Below, piece after piece: positions 8,990-17,377 of a DNA stretch of 64,000 nucleotides. The notes below the pieces were generated by a model, which did no database searches, was not told where the DNA came from, and saw only the letters and a list, made by a program, of their open reading frames with translations. Position 1 is the first letter of the stretch. Every line of letters starts with the position of its first letter. Source of the DNA: Streptomyces sp. NBC_00557 (GTDB lineage Bacteria > Actinomycetota > Actinomycetes > Streptomycetales > Streptomycetaceae); assembly GCF_036345995.1 (NCBI RefSeq), contig NZ_CP107797.1, positions 248,001 to 312,000 of the forward strand. Direction: 5' to 3'. A program made the position numbers and the translations under genes.

Positions 8990-9777
8990 CGATGCACTCC
9001 AAGGGTCGGGGGTCTGACACGGCGAGCTGAATGATGCGCTCTGCTCAGCCTACGCATCCCCGGCGGAGCTCTCAACGATGCCTGCCCAACTCGAAAACGA
9101 TCGTTGACAGTTGCCGGGGGCACATAGCAGTATCCCGGCCAGCGAAGGCAGGCCGTCCGTTTCCCGGAGGCAAACAGCTCCGGGCGCGGCCCGCCACGAC
9201 CTAACGGGGAGATTCGGCATGCATGCAACCGGGTGCACGAGCGGGAGCCCGCCCACCTCTTTCAGCCGCCTTCAAAGGGCGTTCACACGCCCCTAGAGGC
9301 AAGTGCGTCGTCTTCGGTGTCCTCATGGCGGGCTGGCCTGGCATGAACTTGTCACGAGGTTCTCGCCGGGCATCGTCGTGCCGTGCGCCGTGCTCACGGG
9401 GTGCCGGGCGACGGCCTCGTGGTGCGGCCGCAGGCCGCCGTCTGCCGTACGACGCGCAGGACATGAGACGGCCGAGTGACGAGCGCTCGGTTCGCCGTGA
9501 AGGCGCCCGCCGCCGCGGCGCCGCTGCGCCTCTCACCCGTCCGGAACGGGCCTTGCTCCGGTCGGTCGCCGTGGTGCCGGCATCGGCCACGGCCAACTGA
9601 AGCAGTATCAGGCGCCTTTGGGCGCCATGGGGAGCGGAGGCCGCAGACGGCATCCCCACAGAGCCGTCGTCGTGGTCCACCTCCGTCACCGAGTACCGCA
9701 CCAGCCGGGCCACCGGCGGCAGGGCTCCGCCCTCCCCCGTGCGCCACGTCCCTCCCACCAACAGCAAGAGGACGACC
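8990..9777. other. Intergenic stretch with no supported gene
   Basis: About 790 bases between divergent genes. It holds TTGACAGTTGCCGG at 9104-9117, an identical 14-mer to one in the promoter region at 11641. A 25-codon frame at 9219-9296 begins with a GGGGAG site eight bases before ATG but has no family match and is Ser/Thr/Arg-rich. Longer frames here look like G+C-driven noise. Confidence 0.4.
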
Positions 9778-10803
9778 GTGACACACGCCGTACGCATGTA
9801 CACCGGGTCGCAGGCCATGGACTTCCTCGGCGGCCCCTGGCGCGAGTTGTACGCACAGGACGCGGCCGCCACGCCGTTCCAGTCGCCGATCTGGCTCACG
9901 GCCTGGGCGCAGCACCTCGCGCCGGCGATGACACCCGTCGTGCTCGTCTCGACGTCACCCACCGGCAGACCACTGGCCGCTCTGGCCCTCGCCCGTCAGG
10001 ACGACGGAGCCGACACGCGCATCGTCCCGCTCTCGGCGCCGTACGCCGAGTGCATCCGCCCCGTCGGTCCGCACGCGGACGACCCCGCCGTCGCCGCCTC
10101 GTTCGTGTTCCACCTGATGCTGCTGACCGAGGAGGGGGGCGAGGGCATCAGCATGTCGGACGTCCCCGCCACCAGCGGTCTGGGCCGGTCGCTGACGCAG
10201 ATCTCCCAGAGTGTCGGATGGAACCGCGTCAACGCCAGGTCCGCCCGCGTCCGGCTGCCCTTCGTCTATGCCGCTCTGTCCCGCTCCACACGACGGGAAC
10301 ACCAGCGGCGACAGCGCGCCTGGGACCGTGCGGCCGCGCACCACCGGGTGACGTACGCCCGTACGCACCACCCCCAGACCCTGCTGGATGCCCACGCAGT
10401 CATCGCGGCCCTGCGTCCGTCCCGCTGGTACGACCCTCTGTTCTCCGGGCCTGCGCCGGTGGGTGGTCTGGAGCACTGGGGATCCGTCCTGCGGCGACTG
10501 GACGCGACGAAGACGTTCATCGCCACCCTGGCCGTCGACGACACGGTGGTCGCGGCGCGGCTGTGCCTGACCCGCGGCCGGCACTGCTACTCCCTGGTGC
10601 CGGTGACGGATGCCGGATACCGGCACCTCGCCCCCGACCACGCTCTGCTGCGGTACCTGATCGGGGACCTGACCCGCAAAGGGTTCACCATGCTGCATCT
10701 GGGGCGCACGCCGGCTCCCGAACAGCGCGGAGCGGGGCAGTACCAACCCGAGTGGACCTCCACCCTGTCGGTCCTCAACACACCCCACCTCGTGCCGACC
10801 TGA
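9778..10803 (+). CDS. CelD/BcsL-like GNAT acetyltransferase
   Basis: About 341 residues, with a GTG start (VTHAVRMYTG) five bases after an AAGAGG site. The N-terminal part (PWRELYAQDAAATPFQSPIW) is typical of the CelD/FemAB-like group, and the GNAT fold lies near residues 165-325. Relevant segments are RREHQRRQRAWDRAA, FIATLAVDDTVVAARLCLTR and HALLRYLIGDLTRKGFTMLH. Members are implicated in polysaccharide or peptide acylation, but their substrates are rarely known. It stands alone and convergent with the Clp-N/HTH gene. Family assignment is reasonable, function open. Confidence 0.7.
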   Translation: MTHAVRMYTGSQAMDFLGGPWRELYAQDAAATPFQSPIWLTAWAQHLAPAMTPVVLVSTSPTGRPLAALALARQDDGADTRIVPLSAPYAECIRPVGPHADDPAVAASFVFHLMLLTEEGGEGISMSDVPATSGLGRSLTQISQSVGWNRVNARSARVRLPFVYAALSRSTRREHQRRQRAWDRAAAHHRVTYARTHHPQTLLDAHAVIAALRPSRWYDPLFSGPAPVGGLEHWGSVLRRLDATKTFIATLAVDDTVVAARLCLTRGRHCYSLVPVTDAGYRHLAPDHALLRYLIGDLTRKGFTMLHLGRTPAPEQRGAGQYQPEWTSTLSVLNTPHLVPT

Positions 10804-10885
10804 CCATGGACGCCGCGCGGTCCCCGGCGCCCGTCGGGCGAGGGGCCGCCTGACGCCATGCGCCGCGCCCGGCAGGTCCGCGGAC

Positions 10886-11626
10886 TCAGCCGGCCTGGGG
10901 CGAGGCCGACTTGCCCTGGACGAAGGCCTCTTCGAGGGCCTCGAGGGTGATGTCGGCCTCGCTCAGCACCGTCGCGGCCAGGCCCCGGCCGATCTTGGCG
11001 AGCCCGAGCAGCAGATGATCGCAGTCGATCAGCGCTGAGGAAGCCCCTTGCGTCGCCCGCTCCTCCGCGATGGCGATGGCCTTGCGGGAGAACGGAGTCC
11101 ACGCGATGCGCTCGGCCGCCTGGGAGGCTCCCCAGCTGAGCCGGGACTCCACCGCGCGGTGGATCTTCTCCGGCGAGGCGCCCACCGCGCGCAGGAGGTG
11201 GACCGCCGTGTTGTCCGGGACGCCGTCCTCCTCCGCGGTGAGGCCGTACAGCAGGTGCTCTGTCCCCAGGTAGTTGTTGCGGTGCTGCACGGCCGCCCGC
11301 TTCATGTGCGTCATGGCGTGCTGGAGGCCCTCGGTCAGCATCTCGGGCGTGTACCGCTTGTGAGGCGCGTGGAACCGCTGCTGGACCGCCTGGCGGGTGA
11401 CGCCGAGGGCCGCCCCGATGTCGGCCCAGGAGACGCCGTGCATGCGGCAGTGCTCGACGTAGTCCTCCACCAGGTCGTCGGCGAGCGCCTGCAGTTGGCC
11501 GGAGATGCCGGCGGCCACCGTCAGCAGCGCCAGCCAGTCGGGCTGGTCCTGCCCCCCGGGGCGATGGGCCGAGTCGCAGGTCCTGTCCACTTCGGCGATG
11601 AGATCGTCAAGGTCGGGAAGAGTCAT
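10886..11626 (-). CDS. Clp N-terminal-domain protein with HTH (putative regulator)
   Basis: About 246 residues. The N-terminal third contains a helix-turn-helix (VSWADIGAALGVTRQAVQQR). The C-terminal two thirds are a double Clp-N repeat, MTHMKRAAVQHRNNYLGTEH then FSRKAIAIAEERATQGASSA and IDCDHLLLGLAKIGRG, as in the substrate-binding N-domain of ClpA/C. There is no AAA ATPase part, so it is not a chaperone. Such HTH plus Clp-N proteins are probably DNA-binding sensors. I chose the ATG at 11626 because a TTGACA box upstream would start the transcript almost at that codon. The same operator lies in front of the exporter gene at 20544. Confidence 0.8.
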   Translation of the reverse strand: MTLPDLDDLIAEVDRTCDSAHRPGGQDQPDWLALLTVAAGISGQLQALADDLVEDYVEHCRMHGVSWADIGAALGVTRQAVQQRFHAPHKRYTPEMLTEGLQHAMTHMKRAAVQHRNNYLGTEHLLYGLTAEEDGVPDNTAVHLLRAVGASPEKIHRAVESRLSWGASQAAERIAWTPFSRKAIAIAEERATQGASSALIDCDHLLLGLAKIGRGLAATVLSEADITLEALEEAFVQGKSASPQAG

Positions 11627-11640
11627 GAGGCAAGTACTCA

Positions 11641-11674
11641 TTGACAGTTGCCGGTTTGTCAAGCCTGGCTTGCC
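11641..11674 (-). promoter_or_regulatory. Palindromic operator/promoter of the Clp-N regulator gene
   Basis: The palindrome CAAGCCTGGCTTG (11660-11672) overlaps a minus-strand -35 box TTGACA (11662-11657). It is followed by a second half-palindromic TGTCA element. The same arrangement, GGCAAG(G/C)CAG(G/C)CTTGACAAAC on the minus strand, recurs before the exporter at 20544. With a 17-base spacer the transcript would begin at about 11627, giving a leaderless or nearly leaderless mRNA. This placement is inference. Confidence 0.6.
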
Positions 11675-11833
11675 TGCGGTGGGGGCGAGGATGCGGATTC
11701 CGGCCAGGGTGACGGGGGGGGGCGATGCGGTCGGCCCGCGGTTGGTGAGACCAATTCTTGACCCTTCGGAGCGCGTTGTGTTCGACTCGGTGAACATTGG
11801 CGTCAAGATTCGTCGGGAATGCGGAGCGCATGC

Positions 11834-12484
11834 ATGCGTCTGGCTCTTTTCAATACGTGCGGAAAAATATCTGACGATCTTGTTCTGAGCTTCAACGGCC
11901 TGGCTCCGGACGAGTATGTGAAGTCACGGATCCCGTTTCGATTCCGGGCGTTCGGAACCGCTCGGATCGAGGGCGACGAGATCTTCTGGCAGGAGGATTC
12001 TGCTTTCCTGCAGAGCGAGGAAGTGAACACTTATGCGGGCGGCATCGAGCGGCGCTTCGGTCCGCTCGGAAAGCCGGTTCGTGAGTTCGCCGAGGAACTG
12101 GTCCGCGACCGTGGCGTCCGGAAGCTCATCGGGAGCGACGACTTCGTCATCGGCTGCCACCAGATCCGCATCGTCGCTGGTGACGGTCAGGTCGGCCTGC
12201 CCGCTCCAGAAGGTTTCCACCGCGACGGGTTCGACGGTGTCGCAGTGACCGTGGTCGCCGCCGAGAACGTGAGCGGTGGTATCTCGCTCGTCCGCGAAGG
12301 GGACGCAGAAGGCGATCTGCTGCTCGACCGCGTGATGGCGCCGGGTGAAACGCTCTATCTCGACGACCGCAGGGTCGTGCACTACGTCAGCCCCATCACT
12401 CCGAAATTCCCAGGCGCCATCGCCCACCGGGATGTGGTCGTGGTCACCTTCGACCTGACGAGAGAGAGGCAGCAGAGCGCGTGA
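11834..12484 (+). CDS. 2OG-Fe(II) dioxygenase (PF10014-like, amino-acid hydroxylase)
   Basis: About 216 residues. The iron-binding HxD is in PEGFHRDGFDGVAVT and the distal His is probably in RRVVHYVSPI, with a later Arg (AHRDVVVVTFD) suited to bind 2-oxoglutarate. This layout matches the 2OG-Fe dioxygenase family that includes bacterial L-isoleucine hydroxylase (IDO), so the likely job is hydroxylation of a free amino acid. The ATG at 11834 has GGAG seven bases upstream. The next gene overlaps by four bases (GTGA), and the pair probably makes one non-proteinogenic amino acid. The promoter must lie in the 200 bases shared with the divergent regulator. Confidence 0.8.
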   Translation: MRLALFNTCGKISDDLVLSFNGLAPDEYVKSRIPFRFRAFGTARIEGDEIFWQEDSAFLQSEEVNTYAGGIERRFGPLGKPVREFAEELVRDRGVRKLIGSDDFVIGCHQIRIVAGDGQVGLPAPEGFHRDGFDGVAVTVVAAENVSGGISLVREGDAEGDLLLDRVMAPGETLYLDDRRVVHYVSPITPKFPGAIAHRDVVVVTFDLTRERQQSA

Positions 12485-13557
12485 GCATATCCGAGTACGC
12501 CATCCAGCACTGGCTTTTCGACGAGGCGCAGGGAAGGTACGACATCGACCTCGCGGAAAGCGGCGTGCAGTTCCAGCTCCTCGGCGATCTGGAAATTCAG
12601 CCGGAATGGGAGCTCGACTACAGCCTCGACCGCGGCCGGCCGCAGCTGCGGCGCGCGATCGCGGACATGTACGGCGGCGCGGCCGTCTCCGCCGATCACG
12701 TCGCCGTGACGCACGGCGCCCAGGAGGCGCTCTACCTGCTGTACCGCACGCTGCTCCGGGCCGGCGACCACGTGGTCACCACGAGCCCCGGCTGGCAGCA
12801 GGCCTGGGAGGTGCCCCGGCACATCGGATGCGACGTCACCGTGCTGCCCTGGCCGCCCGGCACCCGCTTCGACATTCAGGCGCTGGAACGGGCCCTGGGA
12901 ACGCACACCCGGATGATCATCCTCAACAGCCCGGGGAATCCCTCCGGTTGCGTGCTCGGTCCCGACGACTTCACGGCCGTCATGGAGGTGGCGGCCGAGC
13001 GGGGCATCTGGGTGGTCAACGACGAGGAGTACCTGCTGGACTTCGGGGAGTCGGTGGTCCACCGGCACCCCCGGGCCATCTCGGTCTCGGGTCTGTCCAA
13101 GGTGTTCGGGATGCCCGCCCTGCGGCTGGGATGGGTGTGCGCCGCCGCCGACGTCGTCGAAGGAGTCGTCAACTACAAGCGCTACACCACGGTCTCGAAC
13201 TCCCTGGTCTGGGAGCGTACGGCCGAGCTCGTGCTGCTGCGCCGCGCGGAGCACGTCGACCGCTACCGGCGCCTGGTGGAACCCGGTCTGCGGACCCTGC
13301 GGGAGTTCGCGCATCGGCACAGCGACACCGTGCGGCTGGTCCCGCCGCAGGGCACCCCCTTCGCCTGGGTGAACACCCTGGCCGCGTCCTCCTCCCGGGA
13401 CATCGCCGAGCGGCTGCTGGAGCACCACCGGACGCTGGTGATGCCGGCCGAGGTCTTCGGCGCCGAGAAGGCACTCCGCGTCAGCTTCGCACGACCGGCG
13501 GAGGTCCTGGAGGAGGGCCTGGAACGACTCGGCAAGGTCCTCGCCGACATCGACTGA
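12481..13557 (+). CDS. PLP-dependent aminotransferase-fold enzyme (capreomycidine synthase-like)
   Basis: About 358 residues of fold-type I. VAVTHGAQEALYLLYRTLLR forms the cofactor phosphate region, ILNSPGNPSGCVLG contains the conserved NPxG turn, VVNDEEYLLDFGE holds the PLP-binding Asp/Glu region, and SGLSKVFGMPALRLGW carries the Schiff-base Lys. The opening YDIDLAESGVQFQLLGDL resembles VioD/OrfR capreomycidine synthases, which cyclise hydroxyarginine. Paired with the upstream hydroxylase it suggests hydroxylation followed by PLP-dependent elimination, cyclisation or transamination. Whether the substrate is arginine cannot be read from sequence. Confidence 0.75.
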   Translation: MSISEYAIQHWLFDEAQGRYDIDLAESGVQFQLLGDLEIQPEWELDYSLDRGRPQLRRAIADMYGGAAVSADHVAVTHGAQEALYLLYRTLLRAGDHVVTTSPGWQQAWEVPRHIGCDVTVLPWPPGTRFDIQALERALGTHTRMIILNSPGNPSGCVLGPDDFTAVMEVAAERGIWVVNDEEYLLDFGESVVHRHPRAISVSGLSKVFGMPALRLGWVCAAADVVEGVVNYKRYTTVSNSLVWERTAELVLLRRAEHVDRYRRLVEPGLRTLREFAHRHSDTVRLVPPQGTPFAWVNTLAASSSRDIAERLLEHHRTLVMPAEVFGAEKALRVSFARPAEVLEEGLERLGKVLADID

Positions 13558-13831
13558 CTCGTTGGCAGCGCAGGCCGGTGGCCGGGCCGACGCGCGCTTC
13601 CCCGTGGCGCCCGACGACCGGGCGTGTCCTGTGGACGGGACCGGAGCGGCGTGCCGCGGCCCGGAACCACGGCCCGGCCGGGCACGGTGGAGTGCCGGCC
13701 GGGCCGTGGCGCGGATGGGCGCTGGAGGCCAGGGAGTCGCCGAGGGCCCCCTGCTGGTGACCGAGGCCAACCCCTTCGCCCCCGCAGGCAACGTCACGTT
13801 CGACACCGCCGGGAGATGCCGCCGGTCCGAC

Positions 13832-14851
13832 TCACCAGTGGCGTTGGGTGATCACCTCGGCGAGCGACGTGAGCGTCCGGGCGCCCTCGGGTTCCGGATC
13901 GGCCGCCGCCAGTGCCGCCAGGGCCCTGTCCCGCTGCCGTTGTGCCTCCTGTTCCGCCCAGGCGCGCCCGCCCGCCCGGTCGACCAGACGGGCGGCCTCG
14001 CGGATCTCGGCCTCACCGAGCGGCCCGGTCCCCGACAGGTACACCTCGGCAAGCCGCCAGGCCTCGGGCACGTCTGCGCGCAGCGCCGCCACGACCGGCA
14101 ACGACTTCTTGCGCCGCCTGAGGTCCGCCCCGACCGGCTTGCCCGAGACCGAGCTGCGGCCCCAGATGCCCAGCAGGTCGTCGACGAGCTGGAAGGCCAG
14201 CCCCATGTGGTGTCCGAACCGGCGCAGGGCGTTCGTCTGCCGCGGTGTCGCCCGCGCCGCCAGCCCACCGAGCGCACACGCACTCGACAGCAGCGCGGCC
14301 GTCTTCCCGGCGGCCATGGCCAGGCACTCGTCGAGATCGACGTCCGTGCGCTGCTCGAAGGCCAGGTCCGCGCTCTGTCCGGCCACCAGGGCCAGCAGCG
14401 CGTCGCACAGCTCCCCGAGCATCGTGCGGTCCTCGGCCAGCACCTCCATCGCCACGACCAGCAGCGCGTCTCCCGTCAGCACGGCCTGCGCGTCGCCGAA
14501 CAGGGACCACACCGCCGGGCGTTTGCGGCGCAGCGCGTCCCGGTCCATGAGGTCGTCGTGCACGAGCGAGAAGTTGTGGACCAGCTCGACACCCGCGGCC
14601 GCCGGTACCGCCTGCTCCGGATCGGCGCCCATGGCCCGCGCGGAGGCGACGACCAGCGCTCCGCGTATCCCCTTGCCCCAGTCTCCGGGGGCCGGGTTGC
14701 CCCCCTGGTCCCGCCAGCCGAAGTGGTACTCCGCCACGGCACGCGTCGGCTCGGGCAGCCGTCGTACGGCCTTGCGCAGGGCCGGTTCCGTCAGCTGCCG
14801 GACCTGGGACAGCAGACCCCACACGTCCTGCTCGGCGCTGACGGCGGTCAC
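13832..14851 (-). CDS. Polyprenyl diphosphate synthase (GGPP/FPP type)
   Basis: A 339-residue trans-isoprenyl diphosphate synthase. The first Asp-rich motif is DDLMD in FSLVHDDLMDRDALRRKRPA, and the second is DDLLG in GLAFQLVDDLLGIWG. GALVVASARAMG and AGKTAALLSSACALGG are also conserved. It condenses IPP onto allylic diphosphates; chain length (C15 or C20) is not decided by eye. The GTG start overlaps the terpene synthase stop (GTGA), which fixes the start. As last gene of a P450-terpene synthase-prenyl synthase operon it should supply the cyclase substrate. Confidence 0.9.
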   Translation of the reverse strand: MTAVSAEQDVWGLLSQVRQLTEPALRKAVRRLPEPTRAVAEYHFGWRDQGGNPAPGDWGKGIRGALVVASARAMGADPEQAVPAAAGVELVHNFSLVHDDLMDRDALRRKRPAVWSLFGDAQAVLTGDALLVVAMEVLAEDRTMLGELCDALLALVAGQSADLAFEQRTDVDLDECLAMAAGKTAALLSSACALGGLAARATPRQTNALRRFGHHMGLAFQLVDDLLGIWGRSSVSGKPVGADLRRRKKSLPVVAALRADVPEAWRLAEVYLSGTGPLGEAEIREAARLVDRAGGRAWAEQEAQRQRDRALAALAAADPEPEGARTLTSLAEVITQRHW

Positions 14852-15843
14852 GGGCGCACGTCCATCAGGTCGGCCTCCAGGTAGCTGCGAGGATCGCCCT
14901 CCGCCGGACCGGACGCGTAGCGCTGCGTGCGCCGCGACCAGTCGAGGTTGCCGCGCATCCACGACCGCATCCCCGCCAGAGCGGGACGCAGCCACGGCAC
15001 GTCGTCGGGGTGCTCCCGCAGCAGGCGCTCCTCGGCGGCCAGGAAGACCTCCGTGCGCTGCGCGATCGCGGCGCCCACCGCCTCCAGCGCCTGGCGCTCG
15101 TCGAGCCGGTGGTGGTGCTCCACGACGTGGACGAGGTTGTGGACCTCGCCCAGGGAACGCTCCTTGGACAGCGAGTGCACGTCGTTGACCCAGCACACGA
15201 CGTCGCAGGCGGCGTCCAGCGCGGTGCGGAACGTGGGCGCGGTGTAGTCCTCGGCCGGGACCTCCACCCGCTCCACGATCTCGATGAGGTCCATGCACAC
15301 GTAGATGGCGCCGGTGTGCCGCCGGTTGGCGATGTAGGAGTCCTCGGACGGCACGACCCCGCGCATCCGGTTCCCGGCCTCCCAGACGGTGGCCGCGGTC
15401 AGGCACTGCTCCAGATGGTCCGCGAACCTCCCGCGCCACGCCGGCGACGCCCGGCTCGCCGTACGGCGCCACAGGTCCGCGAGCGCGTCGGCCGCCGGGG
15501 GCAGGGGTGTGCCCCGCTCTGCGGACGGATCGTCGAGTATCCGCCGCATCAGGCGGACCGCCTGCGCCATGCGTTCCGGGGAGCGGCCGAAGTCCCCGTC
15601 GTCCAGCTGGTCGTCCACCAGGAAGAGCCACGCGAACCACTCGGCCATCAGCTTCAGCGTCTCCGCGTCGGCCGTCGGATAGACCAGTGCCGCGAACCAG
15701 CCGAAGTCCGCGCGTTCGAAGCGTTCCCGGGCGCGGGTACCGCGCAGGAGGCCGGTGTCCCGCGTCCAGATCGACAGGTGCTCACGGGCTTGTGGGGCGT
15801 GCGGGCTGACCGCGAAGGGGAACGGGCAGGCTACGTCGATCAC
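14848..15843 (-). CDS. Class I terpene synthase
   Basis: About 331 residues. The Mg-binding motif is DDQLDD in LFLVDDQLDDGDF and the NSE triad is NDVHSLSKE in CWVNDVHSLSKERSLGE. The C-terminal RY pair is in WSRRTQRYAS, and the effector Arg region lies around ANRRHTGAIYV. It ionises a linear prenyl diphosphate and cyclises it; with its own prenyl synthase beside it, a sesqui- or diterpene is plausible. GTG start with GGAG five bases upstream. It lies between the P450 and prenyl synthase genes, almost without gaps. Confidence 0.9.
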   Translation of the reverse strand: MIDVACPFPFAVSPHAPQAREHLSIWTRDTGLLRGTRARERFERADFGWFAALVYPTADAETLKLMAEWFAWLFLVDDQLDDGDFGRSPERMAQAVRLMRRILDDPSAERGTPLPPAADALADLWRRTASRASPAWRGRFADHLEQCLTAATVWEAGNRMRGVVPSEDSYIANRRHTGAIYVCMDLIEIVERVEVPAEDYTAPTFRTALDAACDVVCWVNDVHSLSKERSLGEVHNLVHVVEHHHRLDERQALEAVGAAIAQRTEVFLAAEERLLREHPDDVPWLRPALAGMRSWMRGNLDWSRRTQRYASGPAEGDPRSYLEADLMDVRP

Positions 15844-15874
15844 AGCAGCTCCAGGGGAGAGGGGGTGGGGGGCT

Positions 15875-17245
15875 TCAGCGGCGTACGAGGCGGAGGTGGA
15901 CCCCGCCGCGCGGGTGCAGTGTGATCAGCGGCTCCGGTTCCACGACGGGCGCACCGTCCGGCAGCAGCAGCCGGTGTCCGCGCGCCACCGTGGCGAGCGC
16001 CAGCGTCAGTTCGGTCAGGGCGAAGTGCTTGCCGATGCACACGCGCCGGCCGCTGCCGAAGGGGATGTAAGCGTGCTTCGGCCGCGCGGCCACGCGCTCC
16101 GGCGCGAAGTTCTCGGGGTCGAACCGATCCGGGTCCGGCCAGAACTCCGGGTGCCGATGCAGCAGATAGCTGTTGAGGAGCACGTTGCTGCCGGACGGGA
16201 TGCGGTAGCCGGCGATGACGTCCTCTTCGCGCGCGTGCCGCATGGTCTGGTAGGCGGGGGAGTAGATACGCAGCGTTTCGTCGATGACCCTGCGGGTGTA
16301 GGTGAGCTGCGGCAGGTCCTCGAACCGCGGGACGCGCCCCGCGAGCACCTGGTCGACCTCGGCGTGCAGGCGCTGCTCTGCCTGCGGATGCCGTGCCAGC
16401 AGGTAGAACGCCCAGGAGAGGGTGTTGGTCGTGGTTTCGAAGGCGCCGATGCAGAGGTTGAGCACCTCGTGGTGGAGCTGTTCCAGGTCCATTGCGGTGC
16501 CGTCGTCGTCCACGCTGTGCAGGAGCAGCGTCAGCAGGTCCGGCCGCTGCGGGTTCGTCTGCCCGGCGCCCTCGCCGCTCAGTCGCTCGCGGATCACGCC
16601 GGATACGAAGTGGTCCATGTCGTCGATGGCGCGGCGCAGCCGACGGCGACGCGTGGTGGGCCAGCTCAGCGGCGGGAACGGGAACCGGAAGAACGAGCCG
16701 AGCACGTTGTTGGCGGCGGCGAAGGCGCGCTCGAAGGCCTGGGCGGCCCGGCTCACGTCGGCGCTGAACAGCGATCGGTTGACGATCCGCAGCGCCAGCT
16801 GGCCTATCTCGTCGGTGACGTCCAGGACGTCACCGGCGGAACGCGGGCGGCGCTCCCAGCGCTCCAGCATGCGCACGGTCTCACTCGTCATGTTCTCGGC
16901 GAACCCGGCGACCGTGCGCGGGGTGAAATGGGGCGCCATCATGCGCCGCTGGCGGCTCCACTGCTCCTTGTCGGCTATGGAGATCAGGCCGTTGCGGAGC
17001 ACGGGTCTGACGACCTTGAAGATGGTCGCATCCTTGTCGTAGCGCTCCTCCCCGTCCACGAGGATGTGCTGGATGTGGTCGGGGTGGTTGGCCAGGACCA
17101 TGGGGACACCGAGGGGACTGAACCGGAACAGGTCGCCGTGGCGGCGGATGTTCTCGGCCAGGAAGCCCAGCTGGTCGCGTTTGAAGGCGAGCGCGCCGCC
17201 GAACAGGTTGCGGGCTCCGGCGACGGGAAGTTCTCGCGGTGTCAT
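15875..17245 (-). CDS. Cytochrome P450 of the terpenoid operon
   Basis: About 456 residues, long for a soluble bacterial P450 and similar in style to pentalenene oxygenase-like enzymes. The I-helix reads IGAFETTTNT, the K-helix ETLRIYSPAY, and the haem-binding loop FGSGRRVCIG carries the Cys ligand. It is first in the operon with the terpene synthase 31 bases downstream, so it should oxidise the cyclised hydrocarbon. It needs ferredoxin partners, none of which are encoded here. A short G-rich direct repeat lies just upstream. Confidence 0.9.
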   Translation of the reverse strand: MTPRELPVAGARNLFGGALAFKRDQLGFLAENIRRHGDLFRFSPLGVPMVLANHPDHIQHILVDGEERYDKDATIFKVVRPVLRNGLISIADKEQWSRQRRMMAPHFTPRTVAGFAENMTSETVRMLERWERRPRSAGDVLDVTDEIGQLALRIVNRSLFSADVSRAAQAFERAFAAANNVLGSFFRFPFPPLSWPTTRRRRLRRAIDDMDHFVSGVIRERLSGEGAGQTNPQRPDLLTLLLHSVDDDGTAMDLEQLHHEVLNLCIGAFETTTNTLSWAFYLLARHPQAEQRLHAEVDQVLAGRVPRFEDLPQLTYTRRVIDETLRIYSPAYQTMRHAREEDVIAGYRIPSGSNVLLNSYLLHRHPEFWPDPDRFDPENFAPERVAARPKHAYIPFGSGRRVCIGKHFALTELTLALATVARGHRLLLPDGAPVVEPEPLITLHPRGGVHLRLVRR

Positions 17246-17377
17246 GAGGCAGCGGCCCCTTGGGGGAAGAGGAGGCGGACGGTGGTCGCGGTGTGCGGGT
17301 GGGCGGCGCGGGGATGAACGGTGCGAGGGTGGGCGGCGCGGCGATTCCGCGTCCGCTCGCCGGCCGCTCGTGGCCGG

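Noticed and set aside
9223..9600. 125-codon frame in the gap before the CelD-like gene
   Set aside because: Arg/Ala-rich, no motif, no convincing ribosome-binding site.
12382..13806. Minus-strand open frame of 474 codons opposite the PLP enzyme
   Set aside because: Antisense shadow; the plus-strand frame has clear PLP-enzyme motifs and four-base coupling to the oxygenase gene.
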